In this document: positions 35,489-46,900 of the stretch, in pieces | Position numbering within the stretch: position 1 is the stretch's first letter | How the letters are laid out: every line of letters starts with the position of its first letter | Source of the DNA: Ophiostoma sp. CBS 140.51 | Taxonomy: Eukaryota; Ascomycota; Sordariomycetes; Ophiostomatales; Ophiostomataceae | Length of the DNA: 64,000 nt | Direction: 5' to 3' | NCBI GenBank assembly: GCA_029298735.1 | Contig: JANSLP010000090.1 | Span: forward strand, 1-64,000 | Program-made: the position numbers and the translations under genes | The notes under the pieces: model-generated | The model's database searches: none | The model's input: the letters and a program-made list of their open reading frames with translations, nothing else | Told to the model about the DNA's origin: nothing

Positions 35489-36528
35489 ATGCGAACGTGG
35501 GACAGTCACAGTCAAAGACAGACACAATCTGCGGGATGCCCCAGAACGGCTCCGACGCGATCCCTCACACTTCTACCTACCCCCGTCGTAGAATAAAACC
35601 CCAGACTGGGGTAAAGCTATGGGGCCTCCAGGACAGGCGACAGGCGTGTGCAGGTGCGTGCAGACGAACGCGAGCTGTCCACGCGGTGAGTTGTGTGGTG
35701 TGGTGTGTGTGCCCGTTGACGAGGTTGTCGCCTCGGGGTTCCTGAGGAAAAGAAGATGGAGATGATGGGGAATGTGCGGAGCACAGGGGAGAAACAAGGA
35801 AACGGACGAGTCCACAGACCGAGACGACGTGACGACGTCCGCCTCTGGGTGAGCCTCGTACCGCCTTGCCTTTTTACAGCATTTGCAGGGTGCTATGGGC
35901 AGCTTTGGCCGTGACTCTCGTCTCCCTTTTGCTACTTATTCGTCTGCTCTTTGCTTGTTTGGTGCATAGTCCGACACATAGTTTAGTCGCTCTTCTGCAT
36001 ACTCCGCAGTCTCTCGCTAGCCCTTCCCCCAATTCTGAACAGTGTGACAGCCTTTGGTGCAAAACAGTGAGTATTGTCGCGTCTCGGGGCACATTTGGAC
36101 CACAGTCGGCTCCGTGCCAAGCAAGCTTGTGCCATATGGCGTGCACCAAAAGGGGGCCACAAAGAAAGCCACCATCGACAGCTGCCGGGCGATTTAGAGG
36201 GAGAATTCAAAGGGAGAGCTTTCTTTCCATTGGCATTGACCCCAAATTCTTCCCCCAGACCATCCCCAAAGACGGTGAAAACTGCCGCTAGTGTCGTCTC
36301 GCGGCACCGCCCACTTTTTTATCTCACGTCCTTTTTTTCCCTCCTCTCTTTGATTTTTCTGGGTCTAGAACTGGGGCCGCCTGGGGCCGACAACTACCTC
36401 GTGACCAATGGGGAGTTTGGACACCCTGGACAGTGCACCGACAAACGAGCCTTTTTTTCTTCTTTTTTGCTCCTTTTTCTACAAAAGGCTCATACGAGGT
36501 AAACATCCTTTTGCGGGAAGAGCGTGCT
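35489..36528. other. intergenic
   Basis: No supported gene. Short frames on both strands only. Plus-strand pyrimidine tracts are common after 36,300. Confidence 0.45.
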
Positions 36529-36615
36529 GGGGTACGGGGCCCTACGGGGAGACTACACGGGGGCTTACGGGGAGGCTACGGGGGACCACGGGGACGTTTA
36601 ATGGGGTATTCGGGG
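36529..36615 (+). repeat. G-tract cluster, potential G-quadruplex
   Basis: Nine runs of four or five G occur in 87 bases on the plus strand, spaced by 3, 6, 9, 5, 7, 5, 9 and 5 bases. Several spacers end in TAC, so the stretch looks like a degenerate CTACGGGG repeat. Runs four to seven alone satisfy the strict four-tetrad pattern with loops of 5, 7 and 5. The sequence lies in non-coding DNA. Confidence 0.75.
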
Positions 36616-39465
36616 TACTCTAAAGAGTTTTAAGGGTGGTAAACGGCAAAGGATCAGAGGTTGATACCACAACACCACAACACCACCAACATGGAAAAGA
36701 GTAGTCCCGGCAAACGCTCACTAGTCGACACGGATGTCCACAGACGCGGGGAAGCCTCGACGCGGGGCGAAAGGTAACAAGGTAACGAGGCAAAAGACAG
36801 AGGCAGACGGTCTGAGGTTATCTGTGAGCGACGAGACGAACAGACGAAAAAGAAGCACCATTGAACGGCGATGAACAGCATATGGACCCGGCTCCGTCTT
36901 TCTGGGCCTGCCTCACGTGGGCATATGGCTGGAGAAGCTGTATAATTCGGTGTAGTTCGCGTGCTAGTTTCTTTCAGACCGTTGGAGCGTGGTGCCAATT
37001 GGCATTGGCAATACGGAGTAGTTGTGGTGGCAAAACTCAACCACGAGTCATGTGCAGCAACAAAGTGGAATATGGCAATTGAACAACAAAAAATGCATTG
37101 TGCTTTACGAGCAGAAAGACAAAGGCCAACCATTGACAAAGGCCAAGTTTTCTAGACTTTTTCTTTTTCTACAACAGCGGCCTGAACCGACTGGTAAATT
37201 ATGTGCACACTCAAAATCAACGCAAGCCGTCAACAGCACTTTTAAATAAACGTGAATCATCACTTATGTTTGGAAACAAGGATGCAATTCGATTGAATTG
37301 AGCTCGGTCAAGAAACCTTCTAGAAGCCATGGAAGCTAATTTGTGGAAAGATCCATGGCGTGTTTTCAATGCCGAATCCTACAACCGCACAATCTTAGGG
37401 ATTTTATCCCAATCATATCCTGCTATTCTAGTTTACAACGGGCCTTGTTTGCAACTCGGGCACACGATATGAATGCAGGGCTGTAGAAATAAGTATCTTA
37501 CTAGAGCGGAAGTGAGACGTAAAGACAAGGCTTTGTCGTTTCCCCTTTCCGTGCAAGTGTGGTGTACCGAATAGAAAGTGACAAGCTTGGTTCTTGCTAG
37601 CTCCTTGTAGGGCCAAGACAAAAGAAGCAACATGGGAGCCTAGGAATATAGAAAAAGGGGGGCCTTAACGGTGCTTTCTGTGTCTTTTGCATCGTCTCCT
37701 TCATGTGCCGCGCCTCGCGGTCTCTTCGTCTCGTGGGCTCGCCCGTGGACTCTAGAACCGAGCTTTTTCGCGGCGCGTGGCTCGACCACTGCAGCTGGTC
37801 TCCAGCTTGCTTCTAGCTGGCCTGAAGGTTCAGAGTCACAACGCGTGACGGCCTAGCCGACAGCCAAAAACGGCGTGTGAAGCACAGACTTCTACTCTGT
37901 GCACTCAAGAGCACGGCGGTAGAGCCTTCCTCAGAATACGGCGACCCCATTCGTCTGGCAGTGACACAAACTGGAGTCCAAACTGAAGTCGCCATCTGAT
38001 GGCGGCCGTCTAACCATAAACTATGGAGTTTACAGGGCAATTCTGAGTGCACCTTTCTGCATATGCAATGTTTTGTCACGGCCAAAGCGCAGCTACCCGG
38101 TGCACACCTACAGAGTTCAAAGTATAGAGTGCAGAATATAGAGTATAGAACTGAAGAGATGTCCTCGATTCGTAGCAAGAGGGGGATGACGGAGACGAGA
38201 CCACGCGACCTGAACTGATGGCTGACGGCATGCCCGTCAAGAGGCCTCTCCATACTCGTCTCCATACTCCGCATAGCTCAACCTTGATTTTCATTACCGA
38301 TGATTAAGCGAGTACCACAATAAACAGAAACAACGAGAGACCATAAACACCAAATGAACGGAGACGCGCAGCTGAACACCCGAATGACAAAATGACCTCG
38401 TCTCCGGGGCCATCTGAACTTGAGAGAAAGAGAGGTCTGACAAAAGTTGCCACAGCCTGGTCGAGCCTGGTCTCGACTCTCTCCACATCCCTCCACAGCC
38501 CGACTATTGCTTGACCACACGACCATCAAAGTACAGTCAAAAAGAAAAGACTATATCACCCGCGTGGACACCAGGTCTTTCGTCGTACGAGAAGAACAAC
38601 AGTCGGCTCCGACTTGTCTTCTCGTCATCCGAATGTTGGATCTCTTTCACCGAGGTTATTCGAACACTTCATTGGTTTTCTTTTGATTATTCTCACCAAA
38701 GGCCACGATACTATCGATGACTACCGACGGCCACATCCGAACATTAACGTCAACGTCAACGTCAACATCCACTTACACCAAGCCCACCATACACGGCTGA
38801 CTTGTCCTGCACTTGACTTGCACTTGGCCAACACTGGACCTGCACGGCTGACACGCCTGCCACGCCCGACATGCACCGACATGCACGGCTGCCACCCAGA
38901 TTGCCCAGATCGGCAAGAGAGGCATGACTACCACGAGGACCCAAGACGACCATCATCCACGAGAATGGAATCCTTTCTTGGCTGCAGAACTACAATGTGC
39001 TTCACGACAAGCCAAGTCCAGGGTTCGGCGCGAGGGTTGGGTGACCTCGACTCGTCCGTGACTTGCTTCTTTTTGTCTTTCACAGGGGCTATGGCACGGG
39101 ACAAGAAAGACAAGACAAAACTTGACAACTGCCGGTGTCGTATTGAACACCGTCCCGACGCCTATCACCCCCTGTGGCGGGTGCCAATGACTCATGGGTG
39201 CATGGGTGCATGGCTGCATGTAACTTCATATGTTTACATGTGGCTTGACGGGAACCGACGCGGGTTGCGGTCAACTGAAGCGGCTGATTGTTTGAGTTCC
39301 CTTTTTGGATTTGTTTACCAAATACTGCCTATCCCTTTCCCAACCTGAACGCCGACCGAACAAATCAGAAATCAAAACAATAAAAAGAAAACAGAAAATA
39401 TCACGACAAATGTCGTCAACTCCGTACACTCTAAACGCCAAAATCAAACATCACAGCGCATCCCA
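36616..39465. other. intergenic with a hexamer microsatellite
   Basis: No supported gene. A perfect AACGTC repeat (three units plus one variant AACATC) lies at 38,746-38,769. A plus-strand frame at 38,614-39,346 is open but is made of microsatellite and His/Cys/Pro-rich filler. A TACGGAGTA 9-mer is at 37,012-37,020. Confidence 0.45.
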
Positions 39466-41223
39466 TCACTCACCTTCAACCTCCCTCACCGCCGGATACA
39501 GAACATCCTCGGGGCCCAGCCCAATCATCTTGCCCGTGTCGCCGTCCAGGACGTTGGCAAAGTGCCCGCGCAGCCGCTCGCATGCCCGGTCGGCCTGCTT
39601 GTTGTTGTAGTAGTGGCCAAAGACGTGTTCACCCTTGCCGTCACGCAAGCATGCTACCCACCGAGCCTCTTCCCACAGCATACGCTCTGTGCCTTTGATG
39701 CGGACGGCCAGCTCGGGTGGATGGTGGAACGCCGACTCGGGTCGCCCATCAATGCCCATGGTCATGTCGGACCACTTGCTGACATGGCCGAGCAGGTTGG
39801 TCGGGTCCCATTTAGGCCAGGACAAATGGAGGAACACGGGTCGGACGTCGCGGTACAAGGCCTTCCATTCGGCTTCGTTGGCTGGCGGCGAGCCACTGTT
39901 GGCCAAGCTGTTGGTCAGTGTGGCCGTCACTTCCCAATCCTCGCCGGCATCGTGCTGAATCATCACACGCGACCCCGTCGAATCGTCCTCGAAGCGGTGG
40001 CCGACCTTCTCGACGGGGGTGTGCACTTGGTACGCGGGCAGGCCGAAGACGGCTGCGGCCGGCAAGAATGTCTCCTTGTCGCCCATGCCGGTGCCGCCCT
40101 GGTTGAGCAGACGGTAGTAAAAGGGAGGGCCATAGTAGTTGTAGTAGGCGGCCAACAACAGAGTCTTCCAGTGCCGGGTCTTGTCGACCAAGATCTGGCC
40201 GGACTCGGTGGAAGGCCGGCCCATGATGGGCGGCGGTGTCGTCTTCATTTCCAAGTTTTTCGAGGCAATGTCGTAGTACAGCGGCGATACTGTCGTCTGC
40301 CAAAAATCGGGCCAAGTGACCAATCCTGTTGCCCGAAAGGGTGCCGAGTCGAAGAGTGGCACCACGTCCTGCATGGCCGTGTTATCGGCGTCCATAAACA
40401 AGACCTCGTCAAAGGATGAGAAGAGCATGGCAAACGCCTTGAGCTGGAAGCCTTCCACTTTTTTCTCCTTGCCTTTCGAGTCAACCATCTTTGGGTAAAC
40501 ACGGCACACGGCGTTGAGTTTTGGTAAGACGTCCTCGCACACTTTTTGCTCGTACTCAGACTCCGTCACAAAGACTTCGACGGGCAGTGTCGTGCCTGAC
40601 CTCCGCAAGAAGCGCAAGGACACTGCCAAGATCACATAGTATTTGCCGCCGCCCACCGTCACAATACCCCGTCGAGGACTGTCACTTTGTACCACATTCT
40701 TGCCGTCGGTGTTGTCGTCGTACCGATGTGGGACGTATCTTGGAAGTCGGTTGTGCAGAGCCCCAACGAAGCCCATGTGTGCCCGCTTCATCTTTGTGAG
40801 CTCGTGCTCGCTGAGCCGTAGAAGATCGGTCGTGTTGGCTAGCTCCGGTTCAGGCTCGCCCCAGTGCCACGCCAGGCTGTCAAACCGGTCTGTGCCCCAG
40901 TCTGGCTGGATGCCGGATGGTGGAAATCGCTCGAGGAGGTGCATCACCATGTCGGCGAGTGCGGACCTCACTGCCCTCCCTTGACGGGGTGTGTTATCGT
41001 CACCGAGTGCCTGTTGTGTATTATGAAGATGCTCTGCGCCTGAGATCGTTTTGTTTGTTTGCCCCATTGCCCATCCCACCATGTGGGCAGCGTCTCTTGG
41101 CACATTCGTCCCATGCAGCAGCACCATCACCACAAACAATGCGGCTGCAATCACACATCGCACGACTGCCGTCGTCCGTCGAGAGACGTGCGGCCGTGGC
41201 CGTATCAATGCGAATTTGGTCAT
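39466..41223 (-). CDS. Golgi mannosyltransferase, GT71 (MNN1/MNN2) family
   Basis: Type II Golgi membrane enzyme that adds mannose from GDP-mannose to cell-wall mannoprotein glycans. 585 residues, intronless. Start ATG 41223 (MTKFALIRPRPHVSRR) is followed by one membrane anchor CVIAAALFVVMVLLHG (about residues 24-40). The upstream frame continues without an ATG. The luminal catalytic domain has GGGKYYVILAVSLRFLRRSG, LPVEVFVTESEYE and FQLKAFAMLFSSFDEVLFMDADN with the metal-binding D278-A-D280. It continues with ESGQILVDKTRHW and a TGMGDKETF stretch. The E-x-G-Q and G-D-K-E-T motifs are those of alpha-1,2-mannosyltransferases of this family. The linkage made (alpha-1,2 or alpha-1,3) is inferred. 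The protein ends EVEGE. Confidence 0.85.
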   Translation of the reverse strand: MTKFALIRPRPHVSRRTTAVVRCVIAAALFVVMVLLHGTNVPRDAAHMVGWAMGQTNKTISGAEHLHNTQQALGDDNTPRQGRAVRSALADMVMHLLERFPPSGIQPDWGTDRFDSLAWHWGEPEPELANTTDLLRLSEHELTKMKRAHMGFVGALHNRLPRYVPHRYDDNTDGKNVVQSDSPRRGIVTVGGGKYYVILAVSLRFLRRSGTTLPVEVFVTESEYEQKVCEDVLPKLNAVCRVYPKMVDSKGKEKKVEGFQLKAFAMLFSSFDEVLFMDADNTAMQDVVPLFDSAPFRATGLVTWPDFWQTTVSPLYYDIASKNLEMKTTPPPIMGRPSTESGQILVDKTRHWKTLLLAAYYNYYGPPFYYRLLNQGGTGMGDKETFLPAAAVFGLPAYQVHTPVEKVGHRFEDDSTGSRVMIQHDAGEDWEVTATLTNSLANSGSPPANEAEWKALYRDVRPVFLHLSWPKWDPTNLLGHVSKWSDMTMGIDGRPESAFHHPPELAVRIKGTERMLWEEARWVACLRDGKGEHVFGHYYNNKQADRACERLRGHFANVLDGDTGKMIGLGPEDVLYPAVREVEGE

Positions 41224-41906
41224 GATTGCATGTCGGGTAGTCCTTCGACGAGTGGTGTTGTTTCGTTGTGTCGTGCTGTTGGTACTCGTTCGTCTTAGTC
41301 GGTTCGTGCCGTCTTGGCGTTCCGGGTCCAAGTGTTAATGTTTGGGTGATCAACACTTGAGAAGCGGATCGATCGATCTGATGATGCGAATAATGAGGCC
41401 AAATTGGGTCGACGAAGACCAGAAAAATCGTAAAAAATCAAATGAAATATCTGAACATTTGTTAGTACTTTTTTTCCCCTTCTTTTCTTCCCTCTCAATT
41501 GATTCCAGCCATTTGCAACTGTCGACGCTGCACCATCGAGAGGGACGCGCGTTCTGGATTCCGAGTGGACCAGGGGACATCCCCAGTGGCACCCTTAGCC
41601 TCACTTTTACGCCTGTCAAACGTCAAAACGTGCGACTTGCGTCACCACCTGACAAAGGGGAATGCGCCCTAACACTGCCAAAATATGACGAGTCCAAGAC
41701 AGGGACCTGATCCTTCCTCTACAGGGTGAAAACAAAAAGGATCAAACACCAACAACCGGTACTGGAATAACACAAAAACGCGGTAAAAAAAAACTGCATG
41801 TTGCAAACTCGCCAACTTTGTTGTGAAAGTTGCTAAAAAAATCGCTGCATAAACCTGTTTTGTCCAAACGTCCCTCTGCTTCCAATTCCCATCTTCTCTT
41901 TTTTGC
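41224..41906. other. intergenic
   Basis: 0.68 kb between the mannosyltransferase start and the PP2C stop. It holds the mannosyltransferase promoter and the phosphatase 3' end. No gene or distinctive motif was seen. Confidence 0.5.
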
Positions 41907-43457
41907 TCACGCTTTCGGCAGGTTCTCCTTGTCCATGTTGAAAAACACCACCTGCACGGTAATGTCGTCGCGGATGTTGCGCGAAAATGGCGGACCGTAC
42001 GCAAGGCGTGCCGCCAACGTCGCCTCGTCCCGTCCACCCAAAGCATTGCGCGCCAGATGCACGGCTGCATTGCCATCCTGGATAGTGGTGTAGTGTATCG
42101 GGTCAAAGTCCCGGCCGAGGCGTGCCGGCCTTTTCGAGGGAGTCGTCGCACCTTTGCCATCTTTACCCCCAAAGTCAGATCCAGAACTCGCCAGCCACTT
42201 GCCCACGAGATCCACGGCCTCTTGACTCGACAGCCGGTCCCACAGGCCGTCCGAGGCAATAATCATAAAGGCAGGCCGGTTCTCTTCGAGCTGGGTGGTC
42301 GTCACGACAGGCTCCGCCGTCAAGTAGGGCGGCGTCTTGACCTGGTACCGGGGCGCCTGCAGTGGGCCTGCGCCCCCGTAACGCTTGAACAGGCTCTCTT
42401 GCAGCTCTGTGGGCCACTTCCAGCGGCAATCACCAAAGGCACGGGAGACCATGATGCCCAGCACCCGCCCACCGCGGACCAATGTCTCCTCCTCACCCGG
42501 GTGCTCTGCGTTCAAGCGAGCCACTTCGTCCGGGTTGGTGCCGGCCTGGTCGACCGACAACGGGACGGCCTCCCAAATGGATTGTTCCCCGCCCTTGTAC
42601 GATTTTCTTTCGCGGCCCAGCACGGCACGCGAGTCGCCCGTGCAGGCGACGTGCAGGTTGCGTGTGGACGGGTCGTACAGGGACAAGAGGGCACACGATC
42701 CCGCCCAGGCGGGCATCATGGTGTTGATCTTGTCGGCAAAGCTCAGGGCCCAGCTAGAGTGGATGCTGCCGTCGGGGAGCTGGGCAATCTCGGCGGCAGT
42801 GTTGATGATGGAGTTGTCCAAGTCGACAAAGGCGCGGGTGATGGCTTGTTGGACGACAGCTTCGTTCTTAAGGATCAGCCTGGGAGATGCAGCTGCCGCA
42901 GCATTGAGACTGTCCCGCACGGAGGGAACAAGTGTCCGGCTCAGCAGCTCGGCCGTCTGCCAGCCAGCATGGCCGTCAAAGACACCCCAGGCCGCCCACC
43001 GTCCGTCCTGGCCGCTGCCTTTGCCATTCGTGCCTGGTGCGGCAATGGTGCCGTGCGTAAAGTAGTCTTCGCATTGGCTGTTGGACGCGAGCTGCATGCC
43101 GTCGTAGCGTGTAATGTCGCGGACGGCAAAATTGACTGGCACGGTGTAGGCCCCTGCGTTCAAGATGTCGGTCACCTCCTTGGGCGATGGTCCCCTCAAA
43201 GTGCCGACATGGCCTGCGTCCTTTTCGAGGTCAGGCGTACTCAGTGCCTTGCTGGACTCAGTGTCGCCCAGGATCCATAGCGCGGCAGGCACGGTTGCGG
43301 CGCCGGCAACAGTCGCGTAGGTGATCCAATTGGCGGACGCCCTGAGCTGTGCCTTGGTCGCGACGAAACGGCGTGAAGAAGTCGTGAAAGTTGTCGTTGT
43401 TGGTCGTGCAGCTTGCCGAAACGCGGCCGCAAATCGTGTCGCGCGTAATGATGCCAT
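41907..43457 (-). CDS. mitochondrial PP2C-type protein phosphatase (PTC5-like)
   Basis: Metal-dependent Ser/Thr phosphatase. In yeast the mitochondrial relative Ptc5 dephosphorylates pyruvate dehydrogenase E1-alpha, and that role is inferred here. 516 residues, intronless. Start ATG 43457 (MASLRATRFAAAFRQAARP) opens an Arg/Ser/Thr-rich, acid-free presequence typical of mitochondrial import; the longer frame from 43580 has no better start. A hydrophobic stretch (TYATVAGAATVPAALWI, about 46-62) may be an inner-membrane anchor. PP2C motifs are all present: DGHAG (161-165), TGDSRAVLG (about 273-281), VSRAFGD (337-343), SDGLWD (402-407) and RDDITV (496-501). The metal-binding Asp residues D161, D403 and D498 are intact. 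Inserts such as GTNGKGSGQDGR are usual in Ptc5 orthologues. Confidence 0.88.
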   Translation of the reverse strand: MASLRATRFAAAFRQAARPTTTTFTTSSRRFVATKAQLRASANWITYATVAGAATVPAALWILGDTESSKALSTPDLEKDAGHVGTLRGPSPKEVTDILNAGAYTVPVNFAVRDITRYDGMQLASNSQCEDYFTHGTIAAPGTNGKGSGQDGRWAAWGVFDGHAGWQTAELLSRTLVPSVRDSLNAAAAASPRLILKNEAVVQQAITRAFVDLDNSIINTAAEIAQLPDGSIHSSWALSFADKINTMMPAWAGSCALLSLYDPSTRNLHVACTGDSRAVLGRERKSYKGGEQSIWEAVPLSVDQAGTNPDEVARLNAEHPGEEETLVRGGRVLGIMVSRAFGDCRWKWPTELQESLFKRYGGAGPLQAPRYQVKTPPYLTAEPVVTTTQLEENRPAFMIIASDGLWDRLSSQEAVDLVGKWLASSGSDFGGKDGKGATTPSKRPARLGRDFDPIHYTTIQDGNAAVHLARNALGGRDEATLAARLAYGPPFSRNIRDDITVQVVFFNMDKENLPKA

Positions 43458-43980
43458 TGTGCGTGTGTGTGAAGTGTGAATGTGAATGTTGACAGTGGAA
43501 GGGAGAAGGCAGGAATTCGGTTTTGAGGCGGCTGTAGGTTGCCTGTCAGACCCCCGCACTCGGTCAATGAGGCTGAGCAATTGAGTGTTGTCGTTTGCAA
43601 TTTACGACATTTCAGTCATTTGAGATGCAGAATTTTCCCCTTGGTCGTCAAGAGCGACGCAGCACATGAATAAGGAAGGCGCCATTTGAACACTTTGTTC
43701 TGTTTACATCGCATCCTGGAGGAAACCGCAACCAAAGCCCGCCAAGCAGGCAGGCACGATGGGTCCCACACAGAGCCTCAGCATCACCCTCCAAATCTAC
43801 AGCATACAAAACAAATCCAAAACAAAGGGCTGTCGCCTCACTTGTCAAATTGAACAAGATTTTTGAACAAAACAAATTGGTATCGATTTTAGCTATCCAA
43901 CATTACCCTACTGTAAGCATATCCTATCCAAGAATCCTCTCATACTCGTTTCGCTTCGCTCAACTCGCGATTCGTCCTTT
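43458..43980. other. intergenic
   Basis: 0.5 kb between the ArAE gene stop and the phosphatase start. The phosphatase promoter must lie here. No gene or distinctive motif was seen. Confidence 0.5.
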
Positions 43981-46900
43981 CTACTGCTCCTTCTTTCCTT
44001 TGCCCTTTTCATTCTCCGCTTCTGCCTCGGCGTCCAGACTCTCGTTGCTCTCGTCCATGCGGAAACTGAAATCGACCACACCTACCAGCCCACTGACCGC
44101 CTGGATCATGCCCTCGAGATCGTCGCACACCAGCGTGCTGCACACCTGCAGGACAGCAAACTCGGTGTAGCCGTGCTGTTCCATGTTGCTGGCGTCCAGG
44201 ACACTGCCCAAGTGGGCGGCGGCCCCGGTGGCAATCCTGGTGAGTTCAGTAAGACCCGTCGCGGTGCTGACTGCATTGTCCGTCACCTCTCTCCAAATGG
44301 TGGGCCGGTCCCGACTGCTGGCGGCGGTGCTGCGGCGGTGGCGGCGGGGCACGTTGACTTCGACGGCTTCTTCTTCCGTCTGGCGTTCGTACATGCCACC
44401 TGACGTGGAGTCGGCAATAGCGGAGCCCGCCTCCGGGCGCCAGCTGGTCTTGCCCCAGACGCTGTTGCGGCGACGGGGTGGCTGTTTGGGGCCACCAGCG
44501 GCGCCTCCTGGAGAGGCACCTGTGGTCGAGCCGGCCGTTGTAGCAGAGCTAGGACTGCGTTTGGGCACACCATCGCCTCCACTTGATGCAGGTTCCGTCT
44601 TCTTGATGGTCAACAGGTGCCGGGTGAGTTCGTATGGCCGGGGTAAGGGAATGTACGGCGGGAGGGACTGTCCCGACAACAGCGAGTTGGACAATAGCGC
44701 AAGTGTCGACAGGATGGTGTAGTGCGTGGGACCGATGCTGCGGATCAGCTCGGACAGAGCCTTGAGCCAGGCGTCATCCACAAGGCCAGGCGCATGCCGC
44801 GGCTTCCATGTGACCGTGTACGAGATGAGCGTCAGGTAGTTAAGGATGCGGCCCGACCGCAGGATAATGTCCTCGTAAGCGGCACGGGGGAAAGCACCGC
44901 CAATGGAGGGCTCCCATTTCTGCCAGGCCGAGTGCATCTGCAGGGACGGCAGCAGCAGCATGAGCTTGCTAAACAGCTTCTGGCGGACCTTGAGGAGACG
45001 GTGGGCGGGCGTGCCGGGGACGTCGGGGTTGCCTCCCGTTTCGTTCATGGTGGACTTGAGTGTCTCGTTGATGACGCTAAAGTAGTTGGCCAAGAGGTAT
45101 AGGGTAGCACTGAGATCGCGACGCAGCCAGGCACGGTCCGTCACGGGCTTGGGGAAGATGGTCCAGAAAAAGGCGACAGCGCTGCCACCGGCCACAGTGG
45201 CCAGGCGGTAGGGCGCCAGCTCGTACGTTGGGTAGTAGCGCTGGCCCGTCGACTCGGCTTTCGCCAGACCAATCTTGCGTACTTGGAGTTCGTAGCCAAT
45301 GATCAGCACCTGCGTGATGATAGTGATCATGCTGGCGGCAATGAACCGGGGGTATTTGAGGAAGAAGTAGTACTCGCAGAAAACGAACAACCAGAGAAAC
45401 ACAATGATGCCGGGCGTCTTTTGGTCGACAATGTACCAGATGATCATGGAGAACACCATCGCGATGGCACTGCCGCCGATACGGCAGAAGAAGCCGAAAA
45501 TGGACTGGCCAGAGGTCTGCGACATGCCAATAGCGATAATGATCATCGCCCAGACCAGCCGCTGCTCCTGGAAGAAATGCTGCGTGACCCGCAGGTAACA
45601 GACAATTGCGACGGTCATGGTGGCACAGGCGACGCGCAGACCGAAAGCCGACTCGGCCGACCCCAAGAACCGCGACACCAGCCGCAGGCCGTTACCAAAG
45701 TGCTGCCAGGCGTTGGCGGGGGGCAAGTGTTCGGGGTCCTTCTTTGTGTTGAAGCTGTCGCCCATGAAGATGACATTAAAGTTGGGCTTGAGGGCGTCCT
45801 CAGTCTCGACAGTCGTCGTTTCCTTGTCGTCAAAGACGCTAATGGCCCACTTGCGGATGCGGCGCAGCGTCGGGAACAGGAACCGCGTCTTATCCATGGT
45901 GCCGTCGGCGACCTTCTTGTCGGCGTACTCGACAAAGTCCTGGACGGCCTCGCCTGTGGCAATCATGAGCTGCTCCATGTACAACAAAATGTACAGCTGA
46001 GACTGGCGCTGCTCGTGGGCGATAAACACGGGATCGATGCCACCGGACCCGTCCTTGGCGAGTGGCGGCACGGCGCCGTCCATGAGACCGCGCTCCTTGG
46101 CCCAGATGCGCAGGATCTCGCTGCGGGTATTGTAAAACTTCTTGACCTTGTCACCGATAATGTCGGCAAAGCCCTCGTCGCCGGGCTTGATGACACCAGC
46201 AGAGGCTTCGATGTCGGCGTCGGCATCGGCGTCGTCGCCGACAGGGGGTGGGGAGGAAGCCGAGCCCTCTTCTTGTGTTACGTTGTCCTTGGGGCCGTCG
46301 CTGCTCTTATCGCTGGACCCGTTCGACGCAGAGGCCGACACACCTGCGTCACCGTCGACACCATCAGACTTCTCAGCGTCAGGCTTGACACCGCTGGCCT
46401 TCTCGGCGGCTTTGCGTGCCTTTTCGGCCTTGCGCAACTTGCGTGCCTCCTTGTCCTTGGCCTTTTGCTCTTTGGTCTTGGGTAGGAGACCGAGCTGCAG
46501 ACCGGCGTGCTCGAGACCCTCGTCAATGGCCTCGGCCAGCAGGGTGAAGGGCTCGTGCAGCTGCTTCATAACCTCGTTCCAGACGCGGCGCTCCTTTTCT
46601 TTGGCAATGGCCTCCTCCGACTTTTCTTCTTCGTCGGCGGCGTTCCACCCGCGGTGCTCGGCCGTGCGCCGGAAAATGTCCATAATGGTGCTCATGCCGG
46701 TAACGGGGATGAAGATGCTGCGCATCAGCTTGACAATCTCCCCCAGATCGTGGGCAGTAAGCTTGCCGAACGCGGCGTCACGCTTGGCGAAGCGGACTTC
46801 CTGCTGCATCTTGCCCGAGAGCTCGCGCATGGCGGTGATAGTGGCACGCAGAGCCTGGGCGGCCTGTTCTTCCTTTGTGAGGGGTGGCGGGACGTCGACG

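Noticed and set aside
38614..39348. Plus-strand open frame of 244 codons
   Set aside because: Made of a hexamer microsatellite and low-complexity His/Cys/Pro text; no start context, splice sites or family.
42057..43280. Plus-strand open frame of 407 codons
   Set aside because: Antisense shadow of the PP2C phosphatase gene, which has all its motifs.
45283..46485. Plus-strand open frame of 400 codons
   Set aside because: Antisense shadow of the ArAE-type gene.
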